A DNA stretch of 64,000 nucleotides from Testudinibacter aquarius. GTDB taxonomy: Bacteria > Pseudomonadota > Gammaproteobacteria > Enterobacterales > Pasteurellaceae. The DNA lies in NCBI RefSeq assembly GCF_004342725.1, contig NZ_SMCP01000007.1, positions 62,001 through 126,000 of the forward strand, given 5' to 3'. Position numbers and translations under genes: made by a program. Shown here piece after piece: positions 1 to 10,597 of the stretch (positions are counted from its first letter, which is position 1; each line of letters starts with the position of its first letter). Below the pieces are notes generated by a model. The model was not told the DNA's origin, did no database searches, and worked only from the letters and a program-made list of their open reading frames with translations.

Positions 1-795
1 GAGGGCAATCGGATGGCCGGCGTATTGGCTGTGTACCCGAATTTGATGGGTGCGGCCGGTGATCGGCATGGCTTTAATCAAGGTTGCTTGTTCGCCGTAA
101 CGTTCTTCCACGCTGAAACGGGTTTCCGACGGTTTGCCTTGTTCGCTGACGCGCACAATCCGCTCGCCGCTCGCCAATTCGTTTTTATTGAGCGGGGCAT
201 TAATCACTTTGCAGTGGGATTGCCACTGTCCGCGCACCAGCGCCAGATACTCTTTTTGAATGGTTTTGTCGCGCAATTGTTGATGCAGATGGCGTAAAGC
301 CGAGCGTTTTTTGGCAACCAGCAAAATGCCGGAGGTGTCGCGATCCAAACGGTGAACCAATTCAAGAAAACGAGCTTCAGGACGCAGGCTGCGCAAGGCT
401 TCGATCACGCCGAAACTTAGCCCGCTGCCGCCGTGTACTGCCATGCCGGACGGTTTGTTGAGTACCAATAATACATCGTCCTCAAACAGAATTTGCTGTT
501 CCAGTTGTGCGACTTGATGCAGCTTGTTAGAAAGGGGGGCTTGTTCTTTCTCAGCGATTTTCACCGGTGGAATCCGCACGATATCATTGGCTTGCAGCTT
601 ATATTCCGCTTTTATCCGTCCTTTATTGACCCGCACTTCGCCCTTGCGGATAATCCGGTAGATCATGCTTTTAGGCACCCCTTTCAACTGGCTGAGCAGG
701 TAGTTGTCAATCCGTTGTCCGGCTTGATCGGCATCGATTGTTTGAAAACGCACGCTTGCTTGCATGCTGTTAGTTTTAGGTTGTTGAATGGTCAT
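1..795 (-). CDS. rluC: 23S rRNA pseudouridine synthase C, 3' end cut by the window edge
   Basis: RluA-family enzyme that converts uridines of 23S rRNA to pseudouridine during assembly of the large ribosomal subunit. The complementary strand reads in frame for 265 codons from an ATG at 795 to the window edge. An N-terminal S4-type RNA-binding region occupies about residues 17-80. The family active-site motif HRLDRDTSG follows, with the catalytic aspartate at residue 151, and a typical TGRTHQIRVH block lies near the right of the visible part. About 55 residues of the usual length of about 320 are missing beyond the edge. The gene is divergent from rne, the same arrangement as in E. coli and Haemophilus, which supports the rluC assignment over rluD or rluA. 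Confidence 0.93.
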   Translation of the reverse strand, partial: MTIQQPKTNSMQASVRFQTIDADQAGQRIDNYLLSQLKGVPKSMIYRIIRKGEVRVNKGRIKAEYKLQANDIVRIPPVKIAEKEQAPLSNKLHQVAQLEQQILFEDDVLLVLNKPSGMAVHGGSGLSFGVIEALRSLRPEARFLELVHRLDRDTSGILLVAKKRSALRHLHQQLRDKTIQKEYLALVRGQWQSHCKVINAPLNKNELASGERIVRVSEQGKPSETRFSVEERYGEQATLIKAMPITGRTHQIRVHSQYAGHPIAL

Positions 796-1280
796 AATGC
801 AGCAATATTATCCTTTCACTTGAATTTGCGGTTTATTATAGAGAAAAGTAGCAGGAATAGCAGAAGAAATGTGATTTTGTTACAAATTTATCTTATCTCA
901 CCTTGCCAACCCGCCCTATAAAATGAAATAATGACACGCTTTTATTGTGTGTGGGGGCATAGCAATCCTCTGACATAAATTAAAATTGAAAAAAGAATTT
1001 GCCGTTTGACGGCATCTGGCCGCCGATGAATGCAACAATCAGTGTAAGACATTTCAATCTGCGGTTGTCATGATGGATAACGTTCGTCCGCTTGCAAAAT
1101 ATAAACCATAGTATTTTGTTTTTACTAATTAAATGATTTTGGCATTAGTAATATCATCAATGCACCTGAGCATAGACAGTCGTGAGATTGACTGTAGCAG
1201 ACAGACACAAGGTCGATGATAAAGCCCAGTACGCAAGTTATCCGTTTGAGAATTAAGCAAATAATTGAGTATCAACAACA
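796..1280 (+). promoter_or_regulatory. Long rluC-rne intergenic region / rne leader
   Basis: This is 485 bases without a gene between divergent rluC and rne. In E. coli the rne messenger has a leader of over 300 nt whose hairpins let RNase E cleave and autoregulate its own message; the length here would allow the same. I see local dyads (for example TTTGCCGTTTGACGGCA near 1000-1016) and no ORF. The promoter and any conserved hp1/hp2-like fold are inferred, not demonstrated. Confidence 0.4.
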
Positions 1281-4200
1281 ATGAAAAGAATGTTAATTAA
1301 TGCAACTCAAAAAGAAGAGTTGCGTGTTGCGCTGGTTGATGGACAGCGTTTGTTCGACTTGGATATTGAAAGTCCGGGGCACGAACAGAAAAAAGCCAAT
1401 ATTTACAAAGGAAAAATCACCCGGGTTGAACCTAGCCTGGAAGCGGCGTTTGTCGATTACGGCACTGACCGCCACGGTTTCCTGCCACTGAAAGAGATTG
1501 CCCGTGAATATTTCCCGCAAGGTTACTCCTTTCAAGGTCGGCCAAATATTCGTGATGTGCTGAAGGAAGGACAAGAAGTTATTGTTCAAGTCAGCAAGGA
1601 AGAGCGTGGCAACAAAGGTGCGGCGTTGACGACCTTTATTTCGTTGGCCGGTAGTTATTTGGTGATTATGCCGAATAATCCGCGTGCCGGCGGTATTTCG
1701 CGCCGTATCGAAGGCGACGAAAGACAAGAGCTGAAAGATGCGTTGAGTTCATTAGACGTACCGGATGGTGTCGGTTTGATCGTGCGCACCGCCGGTGTCG
1801 GCAAATCGCAGGAAGAGTTGCAGTGGGATTTGAAAGTGCTGCTGCACCATTGGGATGCGATTAAACAGGCGTCTGAGTCTCGTGCCGCACCGTTTTTGAT
1901 CCATCAAGAAAGTGATGTGATTGTACGGGCGATCCGTGACTATTTGCGTCGTGATATCGGCGAAATTCTGATCGACAGCGCCAAAGTGTACGAAAAAGCC
2001 AAAGCGCACATCAAGCTGGTACGTCCGGATTTCATCAATCGTATCAAGCTATATCAAGGCGAAGTGCCATTGTTCAGCCACTATCAAATTGAATCACAAA
2101 TCGAATCGGCATTTCAGCGCGAAGTGCGCTTGCCGTCCGGTGGTTCAATTGTCATTGATGTGACCGAAGCCTTGACCGCAATCGACATCAACTCGGCGCG
2201 GGCAACACGCGGTGGCGACATCGAAGAGACCGCACTTAATACCAATTTGGAGGCGGCAGACGAAATTGCACGTCAATTACGCTTGCGTGATTTAGGTGGT
2301 TTGATCGTCATCGACTTCATTGACATGACCCCGATTCGTCACCAGCGTGAAGTGGAAAACCGCATGCGTGATGCGGTTCGTCAAGATCGCGCTCGGATTC
2401 AAATCAGCCGTATTTCGCGTTTCGGTTTATTGGAAATGTCACGCCAGCGTCTGAGTCCATCATTAGGCGAATCCTCGCATCACATTTGTCCACGCTGTCA
2501 AGGCACCGGTAAAGTGCGTGATAACGAATCGTTGTCGTTGTCGATTTTGCGTTTGTTGGAAGAAGAAGCGTTAAAAGAAAATACCTCACGGGTGCATACC
2601 ATTGTGCCGGTGGAAATCGCCTCTTATTTGCTGAATGAAAAACGCAAAGCAATTTACAGCATTGAAAAACGCCACGATGTTGAAGTGATTGTGGTGCCGA
2701 ATGAGCAGATGGAGACACCGCACTTTTCGGTGTTCCGTTTGCGTGATGGCGAAATCAGCAATACCTTAAGCTACAATTTAAGCAAATACCACGCGCAAGA
2801 CGACGATAATGGTAATGCTTACAACAGTGAAGAAAACTTGTTGACGCGCAGCCAGCCGGCAGACAGTGCGGTGGTGACGGTGGAATCAGTGTTGGAAAAA
2901 GCCGCTGCCGGCGAGTTGAATATGCCGACCGCAGCACCGATGCCGGTGGCAGAAGTGGTCGCTCCTGCACCGCAAGCATCGTTACTCAGCCGTTTGTTTA
3001 CCAAGCTAAAAGGGTTATTCGTCGCTGAAGCTGAGCCTGAAACTCAGGAAAAAACAGATGAGAAAGCCCCACGTCGTCGCAACAATGAACGCAATGGTGA
3101 TCGTCGTAATAATCAAAATCGTAATCGTCGTCGCAATGATCGTAGCGAGCGTGATAACAGTAATAGTGATCGCCCAGCCAATGAACGCTTAAGCAAAACC
3201 GAGAATAAATCGGATAGTGCCGCAAAACGTAACAATGAGCGCAACAATGAGAAAGAGGTGGCGGAAAGCAGCGATAATGCAGTTAAAAATAACCGCAATG
3301 ATCGTAAGCGTTCTAACCGTAAACGCAATGATGTTACGACTAGCGAAGCGCTTGAAAGTGCGGATTTAGCGGAAAAATCCAAAGCATTGGGTGAAAGTGC
3401 CGAGCAACCGGCAGCAGTTCGTCGTGAGCGTCGTAACTTGCGTAAAAAAGTGCGTCTAAACGCAGATGTTGAGCAAGCCGCAGCGGATCAAGCGGATTCT
3501 GAACAAGCTTCGGTTATTGAACCTGCTATTGAAAGTGCGGTCACGCCGTTGGTAGCCACAGCGCCAGAGCGCGATCTATCGCTGGATTCAGTCGCTGTAG
3601 ATAGCAATATTGAAGCATTGGAGTTGGCAGAAGATACATCGGAAGTAAAAGAAGAGTTGCGTCAACGCAATTCACGTCGTCGCCGTTTACCTCGCCATTT
3701 GCGCACCGGCAGCCAACGCCGCCGCCGTCAAAGCCCAAGCACAACTACACAGGTTGCGGCAATGCCGTTATTTGCAGCGGTTGCTTCGCCTGAATTGGCA
3801 AGCGGTAAAGTGTGGGTTGATATGCAATATGTGAGCAAAGCACAAGACGCTCATGGTTTACTCCGTGATGAAAGCAGCGCTCCTTTTGTGCCGGTAGAGA
3901 CGCTGTTACAACAAGAGCAGCAAGCGAAAGTCGAAGAAATAAAACCAGAGCAAACAAAACCAGAAAAAAGTGCGGTCGAGGTGTTAAGCACACCGGCAGT
4001 ATCTTTGCTTGTTGATAGTGAAAAAAGCGCACAGCCGCTAGGTTTTGTTACTCAGGCAGCTAATGAATCGGTCGAGAAGAAAATTAAGGCCTCTATCGCA
4101 GAAGCTGAAGCCGAAGCGGAGCGAGAGTTCAAACCGGTTGCACCTGTCGTGGCTCAATTGGCAGAAGTAACTGTAGAAGCTCAGCAAACTGTTTCAGCAT

Positions 4201-4415
4201 CGGAGCCTGTTGCACAAGTGCTTTTCGGTACTTATTCGAAAGTGACACATACTCGTTCGGCAATGGCGCAAGCCCCTTCTTTTGCTGCACAACCGGCGTT
4301 TGAAATCGTGCAATGGCAAGAATCGCGCTACCATTTCCATGGTAAAGGCGCAGCCGGATACAGCAGTGCGAGCAGCCATGTTTTTGCAGCGCCGACCCAA
4401 GCCAAAAATGACTAA
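1281..4415 (+). CDS. rne: Ribonuclease E
   Basis: Essential endoribonuclease and scaffold of the RNA degradosome; it processes rRNA and tRNA and starts mRNA decay at the inner membrane. The 1044-residue product begins [10 protein letters not shown] as in E. coli. The S1 RNA-binding domain lies near residues 35-120 and the DNase I-like catalytic region near 280-400. The zinc-link motif CPRC has cysteines at 403 and 406 (404 and 407 in E. coli). After about residue 510 the sequence becomes low-complexity, with Arg/Asn-rich stretches near 600-710 and 795-825, as expected of the RNA-binding scaffold half. The C-terminal tail carries GKGAAG, the element that in E. coli lies in the PNPase-binding segment, so a PNPase contact is likely. 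Long leader upstream, strong terminator downstream. Confidence 0.97.
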   Translation: MKRMLINATQKEELRVALVDGQRLFDLDIESPGHEQKKANIYKGKITRVEPSLEAAFVDYGTDRHGFLPLKEIAREYFPQGYSFQGRPNIRDVLKEGQEVIVQVSKEERGNKGAALTTFISLAGSYLVIMPNNPRAGGISRRIEGDERQELKDALSSLDVPDGVGLIVRTAGVGKSQEELQWDLKVLLHHWDAIKQASESRAAPFLIHQESDVIVRAIRDYLRRDIGEILIDSAKVYEKAKAHIKLVRPDFINRIKLYQGEVPLFSHYQIESQIESAFQREVRLPSGGSIVIDVTEALTAIDINSARATRGGDIEETALNTNLEAADEIARQLRLRDLGGLIVIDFIDMTPIRHQREVENRMRDAVRQDRARIQISRISRFGLLEMSRQRLSPSLGESSHHICPRCQGTGKVRDNESLSLSILRLLEEEALKENTSRVHTIVPVEIASYLLNEKRKAIYSIEKRHDVEVIVVPNEQMETPHFSVFRLRDGEISNTLSYNLSKYHAQDDDNGNAYNSEENLLTRSQPADSAVVTVESVLEKAAAGELNMPTAAPMPVAEVVAPAPQASLLSRLFTKLKGLFVAEAEPETQEKTDEKAPRRRNNERNGDRRNNQNRNRRRNDRSERDNSNSDRPANERLSKTENKSDSAAKRNNERNNEKEVAESSDNAVKNNRNDRKRSNRKRNDVTTSEALESADLAEKSKALGESAEQPAAVRRERRNLRKKVRLNADVEQAAADQADSEQASVIEPAIESAVTPLVATAPERDLSLDSVAVDSNIEALELAEDTSEVKEELRQRNSRRRRLPRHLRTGSQRRRRQSPSTTTQVAAMPLFAAVASPELASGKVWVDMQYVSKAQDAHGLLRDESSAPFVPVETLLQQEQQAKVEEIKPEQTKPEKSAVEVLSTPAVSLLVDSEKSAQPLGFVTQAANESVEKKIKASIAEAEAEAEREFKPVAPVVAQLAEVTVEAQQTVSASEPVAQVLFGTYSKVTHTRSAMAQAPSFAAQPAFEIVQWQESRYHFHGKGAAGYSSASSHVFAAPTQAKND

Positions 4416-4441
4416 TTAAGGCGGGTTGTCTAACACCATAC

Positions 4442-4476
4442 AACCTCTATCTGTTATGCAGATAGAGGTTTTTTTC
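4442..4476 (+). terminator. Rho-independent terminator of rne
   Basis: A perfect 12-bp stem, AACCTCTATCTG against CAGATAGAGGTT, with a 5-nt loop is followed by a run of T. It lies 27 bases after the rne stop codon. Confidence 0.9.
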
Positions 4477-4586
4477 TGGACAGTTGAAAAATCAGAACCG
4501 CTCTTTTAGCTTTGGCAGTAAAAAATAGCGTAATAATTTGATATACTGAATGCCAATTCAGAGACAGAAAATAAGGTAAAAATCCG

Positions 4587-6005
4587 GTGGCAAACGAAAA
4601 GATGCATTTTGCGGCAACAGGAGAGGGTTCGGGCCAGAAAAAAATCGAGCAAGCGATGACACCGCATTCGATCGAAGCTGAACAGGCGGTTTTGGGCGGG
4701 CTTTTATTAAGTAATGATCAGTGGGAAGAGGTGATCGAGCATGTGATCGCTGATGATTTTTATACCTACGGACACCGATTAATTTTCAACCAAATGGAAC
4801 ATTTGGCACGCCTCGATCAACCGATTGATATTATCACCCTCGATCAAGCATTGAAAAACAAAGGCATTATTGATGATGTTGGTGGTTTTGCCTATCTTGC
4901 CGAATTATCCAAAAATACCCCGAGTGCTGCCAATATTCTGGCGTATGCTGATATTGTGCGTGAAAAAGCAGTACTGCGTGAGCTGATTTCGACTGCACAT
5001 AAAATTGCTGAAAGTGGCTACAGTCCGAAAGGGCAGCCGGTGAAAGAGGTGTTGGACGAGGCAGAGCGAAAAATTTTTGAAATCGCGGAGAAACGCAATG
5101 GCAGCAATGAAGGCCCGAAAGGGGTGTTGTCAATTTTGGATAGCACGTTAGACAAAATTGAGCTGCTGGCAAAATTGAAAAATAAGAACGGTGTCACCGG
5201 CGTATCAACAGGTTTTTCCTCGTTGGATCGCAAAACGGCAGGGTTGCAGCCTTCGGATTTGATTATTGTCGCCGCCCGTCCATCGATGGGTAAAACCACG
5301 TTTGCGATGAACCTGTGTGAAAATGCGATGATGGGTGAAAGCAAACCGGTATTGGTGTTCAGCCTTGAGATGCCGGCAGATCAAATTATGATGCGGATTT
5401 TGGCGTCAATGTCACGAGTCGATCAAACCAAAATCCGTACCGGGCAAATCGAAGATGAAACCGAGTGGGCACGAATCAACAGTACGGTACAAATGTTCAG
5501 CGATAAACCGAACTTGTTTATCGACGACTCTTCCGGCTTGACCCCAACCGAACTGAGAGCCCGAGCACGCCGAATTTATCGTGAGCACGGCGGTTTGAGC
5601 CTGATTATGGTCGACTATTTGCAATTGATGCGCGCGCCCGGTTATCAGGACAACCGCACTTTAGAGATCGCCGAGATCTCGCGCTCATTGAAAGCCCTGG
5701 CAAAAGAACTGCAAGTGCCGGTGGTTGCACTGTCGCAGCTGAACCGTAGCTTGGAACAGCGTGCTGACAAACGTCCGGTCAATTCCGATTTGCGTGAATC
5801 GGGATCTATTGAGCAAGACGCAGATTTGATTATGTTTATCTATCGTGATGAGGTGTATCACGATAACAGTGAAATGAAAAATATTGCTGAAATCATTATC
5901 GGTAAACAACGGAACGGTCCGATCGGCAAAGTGCGGTTGATGTTTAACGGGCGTTATTCCCGTTTTGACAATTATGCCGGCCCTGAATATAACGAAGAAG
6001 ATTAA
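4587..6005 (+). CDS. dnaB: Replicative DNA helicase
   Basis: Hexameric 5'-3' helicase that unwinds the chromosome at the replication fork and binds DnaG primase. The 472-residue protein starts at GTG with AAGG ten bases upstream. The N-terminal DnaB domain covers about residues 25-130 (SIEAEQAVLGG opening). The RecA-like helicase domain carries Walker A ARPSMGKTT at 230-238, the Walker B region LIMVDYLQL, and a later LRESGSIEQDAD block, all standard. There is no intein. It is followed nine bases later by alr; dnaB-alr order is common in gammaproteobacteria and suggests co-transcription. Confidence 0.97.
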   Translation: MANEKMHFAATGEGSGQKKIEQAMTPHSIEAEQAVLGGLLLSNDQWEEVIEHVIADDFYTYGHRLIFNQMEHLARLDQPIDIITLDQALKNKGIIDDVGGFAYLAELSKNTPSAANILAYADIVREKAVLRELISTAHKIAESGYSPKGQPVKEVLDEAERKIFEIAEKRNGSNEGPKGVLSILDSTLDKIELLAKLKNKNGVTGVSTGFSSLDRKTAGLQPSDLIIVAARPSMGKTTFAMNLCENAMMGESKPVLVFSLEMPADQIMMRILASMSRVDQTKIRTGQIEDETEWARINSTVQMFSDKPNLFIDDSSGLTPTELRARARRIYREHGGLSLIMVDYLQLMRAPGYQDNRTLEIAEISRSLKALAKELQVPVVALSQLNRSLEQRADKRPVNSDLRESGSIEQDADLIMFIYRDEVYHDNSEMKNIAEIIIGKQRNGPIGKVRLMFNGRYSRFDNYAGPEYNEED

Positions 6006-6014
6006 GAGGTTAGG

Positions 6015-7118
6015 GTGAAAACAGCAACTGCAACGGTTTCATTGTCTGCGCTGCAATACAATTTGCAACAGGTGAAGCGCTTAGCACCACACAGCCGTAT
6101 TTTGGCGATTGTTAAAGCCAATGGTTATGGGCATGGCATGCTACAGGTCGCCGAAGCGGTGCAGCCATATGCAGATGGCTATGGCGTGGCACGTTTGGCA
6201 GAGGCACTGGCACTGCGAGAGCAGGGGATTGAAAAGCCGATTTTATTATTGGAAGGATTTTTCAGCGCAGATGATCTGCCACATTTGATAACCCACAATA
6301 TTGAGACGGTGGTGCACAGCGAATATCAATTGCAAGCGTTGGAGCAAGCACTGAAAAGTGCGCTATTAGACCGTAAGATAAAAGTTTGGCTTAAAATCGA
6401 TAGTGGTATGCACCGTTTAGGGGTATCGTTAGCAGAAGTCGATGCTTTTTATCAACGTTTGCAATGCTGCCCGAATGTGCAGCCGCAGATTAATTTTGTC
6501 AGCCATTTCAGCCGTGCCGAAGAGTTGCAGTGCGGTTACAGTGAAATTCAGTTGCAGCGCTTCCAACAGGCGTGCAGCGATAAAGACGGTGAACGCAGTC
6601 TTGCCGCATCGAACGGAATTTTATACTGGCAAGCCTCACATTTTGACTGGGTGCGTCCGGGGATTATCTTATATGGCATTTCGCCGACCAATGATCAGCT
6701 TGCGACAGAATATGGTTTGCAACCGGCGATGACGTTCAGCTCAAGCCTGATTGCAGTGCGTGAACATCCGGCAGGCGAGCCGATTGGCTATGGTGGCGCA
6801 TGGCTGAGCCCAAAAGATACGAAAATCGGTGTGGTCGCATTGGGGTATGGTGATGGCTATCCACGCGATGTGCCAGCAGGAACGCCGGTATTAATCAACG
6901 GCAAGCGCGTGCCGATTGTCGGCAAAGTGTCGATGGATATGATTACCGTTGATTTAGGTGCTGATAGCCGAGCGCAAGTCGGCGATGAAGTGATTTTTTG
7001 GGGCAAAGATTCGCAGCACAATGTGTTGCCGATTGAAGAAGTCGCGCGGCATATCGGGGTGATCAGCTATGAATTAGTAACCAAGCTGACTCCAAGGGTA
7101 ATAATGGAATACAGATAG
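6015..7118 (+). CDS. alr: Alanine racemase
   Basis: PLP enzyme that interconverts L- and D-alanine, supplying D-Ala for peptidoglycan. The 367-residue product has a GTG start placed by AAGAGG just upstream. PLP-binding lysine K34 lies in IVKANGYGHG and the second catalytic base is Y259 in PIGYGG, matching the two-base mechanism of the family. Cytoplasmic, no signal peptide. It lies nine bases behind dnaB and about 30 bases ahead of pgi, so the three may form one transcription unit. Confidence 0.96.
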   Translation: MKTATATVSLSALQYNLQQVKRLAPHSRILAIVKANGYGHGMLQVAEAVQPYADGYGVARLAEALALREQGIEKPILLLEGFFSADDLPHLITHNIETVVHSEYQLQALEQALKSALLDRKIKVWLKIDSGMHRLGVSLAEVDAFYQRLQCCPNVQPQINFVSHFSRAEELQCGYSEIQLQRFQQACSDKDGERSLAASNGILYWQASHFDWVRPGIILYGISPTNDQLATEYGLQPAMTFSSSLIAVREHPAGEPIGYGGAWLSPKDTKIGVVALGYGDGYPRDVPAGTPVLINGKRVPIVGKVSMDMITVDLGADSRAQVGDEVIFWGKDSQHNVLPIEEVARHIGVISYELVTKLTPRVIMEYR

Positions 7119-7151
7119 CAACAGAATATTAATTAACTCATGAGGTATCAA

Positions 7152-8798
7152 ATGCAAAATATTAATCCGACCACAACTGCCGCATGGCAAGCATTGACAG
7201 CACATAAGCAACAGCAGCAAGAGGTGACCATTGCGCAACTGTTTGCACAAGAAAACCACCGTTTCGCCGATTATTCGCTTTCTTTCAACAATCAAATTTT
7301 AGTCGATTTCTCTAAAAACCCGATTAATCAAGACACCTTAACACTGTTGCGACAACTGGCAAACGAATGCGCCTTGCCACAAGCGATCGAAGCGATGTTC
7401 AGCGGCGAAAAAATCAACCGTACCGAAAACCGCGCAGTGTTGCATACCGCACTTCGTAATCGCAGTAATACGCCGGTGTTGGTGGATGGCAAAGATGTGA
7501 TGCCGGAAGTGAATGCGGTGTTGTCGAAGATGAAAGCGTTTTGTGAGCGTGTGATTGGCGGTGAATGGAAAGGTTACACCGGCAAAGCGATCACCGATGT
7601 GATCAATATCGGCATCGGCGGCTCGGATTTGGGCCCTTATATGGTGACCGAAGCACTGCGCCCGTATAAAAACCACTTGAATATGCACTTTGTCTCCAAC
7701 GTGGACGGCACGCATATTGCCGAAACGCTGAAAAAACTCAATCCGGAAACTACCCTGGTGCTGGTAGCATCGAAAACGTTCACCACGCAAGAAACCATGA
7801 CCAATGCGCTTTCCGCTCGTGATTGGTTTTTGGCGACGGCACAAGATCAAAAACATGTGGCAAAACACTTTGCGGCGCTGTCAACCAACGGCAAAGCGGT
7901 AGCAGAGTTCGGTATCGACACCGCCAATATGTTTGAATTCTGGGATTGGGTTGGCGGTCGCTATTCTTTGTGGTCAGCGATTGGCTTGTCGATTGCATTG
8001 TCGATCGGCTTCGATAATTTTGAACAGCTGTTAAGCGGTGCGCATGCGATGGATAACCACTTCCGCCATACCGCACTTGAGCAGAATATCCCTGCAACGT
8101 TGGCGTTAGTCGGGATTTGGAACAGTAACTTCTTGGGTGCAGAATCGGAAGCAATCCTACCGTATGACCAATATTTGCACCGTTTTGCTGCTTATTTCCA
8201 GCAGGGTAACATGGAATCCAACGGTAAATTTGTCGCACGTAACGGGGAAAAAGTCAGCTATCAAACCGGGCCGATTATCTGGGGTGAACCGGGCACCAAT
8301 GGACAGCACGCCTTTTACCAATTGATTCACCAAGGTACGCAGCGCATTCCGTGCGATTTTATTGCCCCGGCGCAGAGCCACAACCCGTTGGCGGATCACC
8401 ACGCAAAATTGCTTTCCAACTTCTTTGCGCAAACCGAAGCCTTGGCCTTCGGCAAAAGCCAAGCCGTGGTGGAACAAGAATTTTTAGACGCAGGCAAAAC
8501 CTTGAGCGAAGTGGCGCATATCGTGCCGTACAAAGTATTCGAAGGCAACCGCCCGACCAACTCGATTTTATTGCAAAAAATTACCCCGTTCAGTCTTGGC
8601 GCATTGATTGCGATGTATGAGCATAAAATTTTTGTACAAGGCGTGATCTTCAACATCTTCAGCTTCGACCAATGGGGAGTAGAGCTGGGCAAACAGCTTG
8701 CCAACCGCATTCTGCCGGAGTTGGAAAATGACCAAACAATCAGCTCGCACGACAGCTCGACCAACGGTTTAATCAACCAATTCAAAGCGTGGCGTTAA
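7152..8798 (+). CDS. pgi: Glucose-6-phosphate isomerase
   Basis: Interconverts glucose-6-phosphate and fructose-6-phosphate in glycolysis and gluconeogenesis. An upstream ATG at 7140 is in frame, but the ATG at 7152 gives MQNINPT, as in the Haemophilus protein, and has GAGG six bases before it, so I take 7152; this gives 548 residues, the usual length. Family signatures are visible: [12 protein letters not shown] in the phosphosugar-binding region, [18 protein letters not shown], and the C-terminal [11 protein letters not shown] strong terminator follows. Confidence 0.97.
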   Translation: MQNINPTTTAAWQALTAHKQQQQEVTIAQLFAQENHRFADYSLSFNNQILVDFSKNPINQDTLTLLRQLANECALPQAIEAMFSGEKINRTENRAVLHTALRNRSNTPVLVDGKDVMPEVNAVLSKMKAFCERVIGGEWKGYTGKAITDVINIGIGGSDLGPYMVTEALRPYKNHLNMHFVSNVDGTHIAETLKKLNPETTLVLVASKTFTTQETMTNALSARDWFLATAQDQKHVAKHFAALSTNGKAVAEFGIDTANMFEFWDWVGGRYSLWSAIGLSIALSIGFDNFEQLLSGAHAMDNHFRHTALEQNIPATLALVGIWNSNFLGAESEAILPYDQYLHRFAAYFQQGNMESNGKFVARNGEKVSYQTGPIIWGEPGTNGQHAFYQLIHQGTQRIPCDFIAPAQSHNPLADHHAKLLSNFFAQTEALAFGKSQAVVEQEFLDAGKTLSEVAHIVPYKVFEGNRPTNSILLQKITPFSLGALIAMYEHKIFVQGVIFNIFSFDQWGVELGKQLANRILPELENDQTISSHDSSTNGLINQFKAWR

Positions 8799-8815
8799 CT
8801 GCATAATCGCAGATT

Positions 8816-8851
8816 AAAAATCCAATCACTGAGATAGTGGTTGGATTTTTT
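8816..8851 (+). terminator. Rho-independent terminator of pgi
   Basis: The stem AAAAATCCAATCACT pairs with AGTGGTTGGATTTTT (one G-T pair) around a 5-nt loop and ends in a T run. The flanking A run may also let it serve the convergent minus-strand ABC operon that ends at 8875. Confidence 0.85.
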
Positions 8852-8874
8852 GTTATCTGTATATCTGTAGTGCA

Positions 8875-9624
8875 CTAGTCAACTGATTTCTCTACGGCAA
8901 AAATCTCGCGTCGTAGCGGATCAATCTGCGCTCGAATGCCAAAAGCAGCCGCTAGATTGTCCTCGGTCAGCACACTTTGGGTTGCGCCACTGGCAATGAT
9001 CTTACCGCCGCCAAGTAAAATCACTTCATCACAGAAACGGTAGGCAAGCGAAAGGTGATGAATGGCGATGACACAAGTGCGGTCGGGCATGAGGGCTTTC
9101 AGTTGCTGCATGATGTCGATCTGATAATAGGGATCGAGCGGTGCAATCGGCTCGTCTGCCAGCAGCAAAGGCGCTTCTTTTATGCAGCAGCGTGCCAGTT
9201 GCACTCGTGCTTTTTCGCCGCCGGACAGTTGTTTGAACGGCTTATCAAGCAGTGGTGCTACCGCAAATTTTTCAGCTACTGACCGCACTTTTTGCTGCTC
9301 TTTGTTGTGTGAAGAGAGGTTGGAGTAGGGGGGTAATAAGCCGAGCGCAATCACATCATACGTTGATAAATCCCAATGAATCTGTATGTTTTGGGCAAGA
9401 TAGGCTAATTGTCGGCTTTTTTGTTGTGGGCTGATGCCGCTGAGTTTGCGGTTATTTAGCCAAATCTGACCGCTCTTTGGCGTCAAAATACCGGCAATGG
9501 CTTTCAGCAAGGTAGATTTGCCTGCACCGTTCGCCCCCATAATCCCGATCAATTTGCCTTGTGTCAGCGTACAAGTAATATCCTCTAAGGCGTAGGGGAA
9601 ACTGAGGTGTTCAAGCTTAATCAC
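8875..9624 (-). CDS. ABC importer ATPase, BtuD/FecE type (probable cobalamin uptake)
   Basis: ATP-hydrolysing subunit of a type II ABC importer, peripheral on the cytoplasmic face. The 249-residue protein has Walker A GANGAGKST at 30-38, the signature LSGGEKARVQLAR near 132, Walker B LLLADEP and the switch histidine in IAIHH. Its start overlaps the permease stop by 8 bases, which indicates translational coupling. The family includes B12, ferric-siderophore, haem and molybdate importers and the ATPase alone does not tell them apart. I infer B12 because the operon lies beside metF and cobalamin-dependent metH and has a BtuB-like receptor upstream. An iron chelate remains possible. Confidence 0.85.
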   Translation of the reverse strand: MIKLEHLSFPYALEDITCTLTQGKLIGIMGANGAGKSTLLKAIAGILTPKSGQIWLNNRKLSGISPQQKSRQLAYLAQNIQIHWDLSTYDVIALGLLPPYSNLSSHNKEQQKVRSVAEKFAVAPLLDKPFKQLSGGEKARVQLARCCIKEAPLLLADEPIAPLDPYYQIDIMQQLKALMPDRTCVIAIHHLSLAYRFCDEVILLGGGKIIASGATQSVLTEDNLAAAFGIRAQIDPLRREIFAVEKSVD

Positions 9625-10597
9625 GATAAATGCTCCGTTGTTGCTGCAATAAAATCCAGATTAGACACGGTGCGCCGATCAGGGCGGTGAGTGTGCCGAT
9701 ATAAATATGTGAGAAAAACGGCAGATAGATAATGCTTAAATCGGCAACCAACAGCAGCAATGCGCCCAATAACCCGCTGGTGAGGTACAATTGTGACGGA
9801 CGTTTTTTGAGTAACAGACGGGCAAAGTGCGGTGCAATCAATCCGATAAAACCAATGGTCCCTGTTTGCGGAATCACTGCGCCGACCAATAATGCCACGC
9901 CAAAGGTGGTGATAAAAAAGCTCTTTTTGGGATCAATACCCATCGTGCCGGCGGTTTCTTCGCCAAAAGTGAGCAGATCCAGATAACGTCGTTGGCGGTA
10001 TAAGCAAAAAATACCAAGCAAGATAATCGCTAATGATAACAATAAGGTGTCTGTTTTCGCCCATGCCAATGAGCCTTGCAGCCAACGGTACAGCTCCGCC
10101 AATGCCCACGGGCTTTGGGCGTTGGAAAGCAACAAGGCAATGGCAGAAGCGAGCAGCATATTCACTGCGACACCGCTTAAAATCATCATTGTCGTGCCGT
10201 GATTTTTAGCGATCAGATAGACCAATAAAAAACTCAACAACGCACCTGTCACACCGCCTAACAATAACAGGCTCAAGGGGGCGGAAAAGTAATATAGAAT
10301 AAACACGCTGGCGGTGGTGGCACCGTTGGCGCTGCCTAATAAACCGGGGCTGGCAAGTGGATTTTGAAAGATGCCCTGCATCGCATTGCCGGCGATCGCC
10401 AAACTGGCGCCGGTCACTATCGCCAAGCCAAGGCGCGGCAAGCGGATTTCCCACAGCACTAAGTCGCGCATATCGCTCAACACACCCTCGGCATTGCGCA
10501 AAGCGGCAAAATCGCCTAGTTGGTAATACATGGCTGCCGTGCTGATCCCTAGCAACAGCACGAGCAGTAACAGATTCAGTTTATTCATGTTTTTCAT
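9617..10597 (-). CDS. ABC importer permease, BtuC/FecCD family
   Basis: Integral inner-membrane subunit forming the translocation path of a type II importer. The 326-residue, highly hydrophobic protein has about ten membrane segments and the family blocks GxxMQGIFQNPLASPGLLG, GVAVNMLLAS and VGFIGLIAPHFAR-like residues (IGFIGLIAPHFARLL here). The coding region overlaps both its neighbours. An alternative start three codons in (MNKLN) would reduce the overlap with the binding-protein gene. It works with the ATPase at 8875-9624 and the binding protein at 10581-11393. Confidence 0.88.
   Translation of the reverse strand: MKNMNKLNLLLLVLLLGISTAAMYYQLGDFAALRNAEGVLSDMRDLVLWEIRLPRLGLAIVTGASLAIAGNAMQGIFQNPLASPGLLGSANGATTASVFILYYFSAPLSLLLLGGVTGALLSFLLVYLIAKNHGTTMMILSGVAVNMLLASAIALLLSNAQSPWALAELYRWLQGSLAWAKTDTLLLSLAIILLGIFCLYRQRRYLDLLTFGEETAGTMGIDPKKSFFITTFGVALLVGAVIPQTGTIGFIGLIAPHFARLLLKKRPSQLYLTSGLLGALLLLVADLSIIYLPFFSHIYIGTLTALIGAPCLIWILLQQQRSIYRD

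Noticed and set aside
2998..3382. Long minus-strand readings opposite the rne scaffold region
   Set aside because: They mirror the Arg/Asn-rich low-complexity codons of RNase E and give biased Asp/His/Tyr or Ser/Leu/Arg strings.
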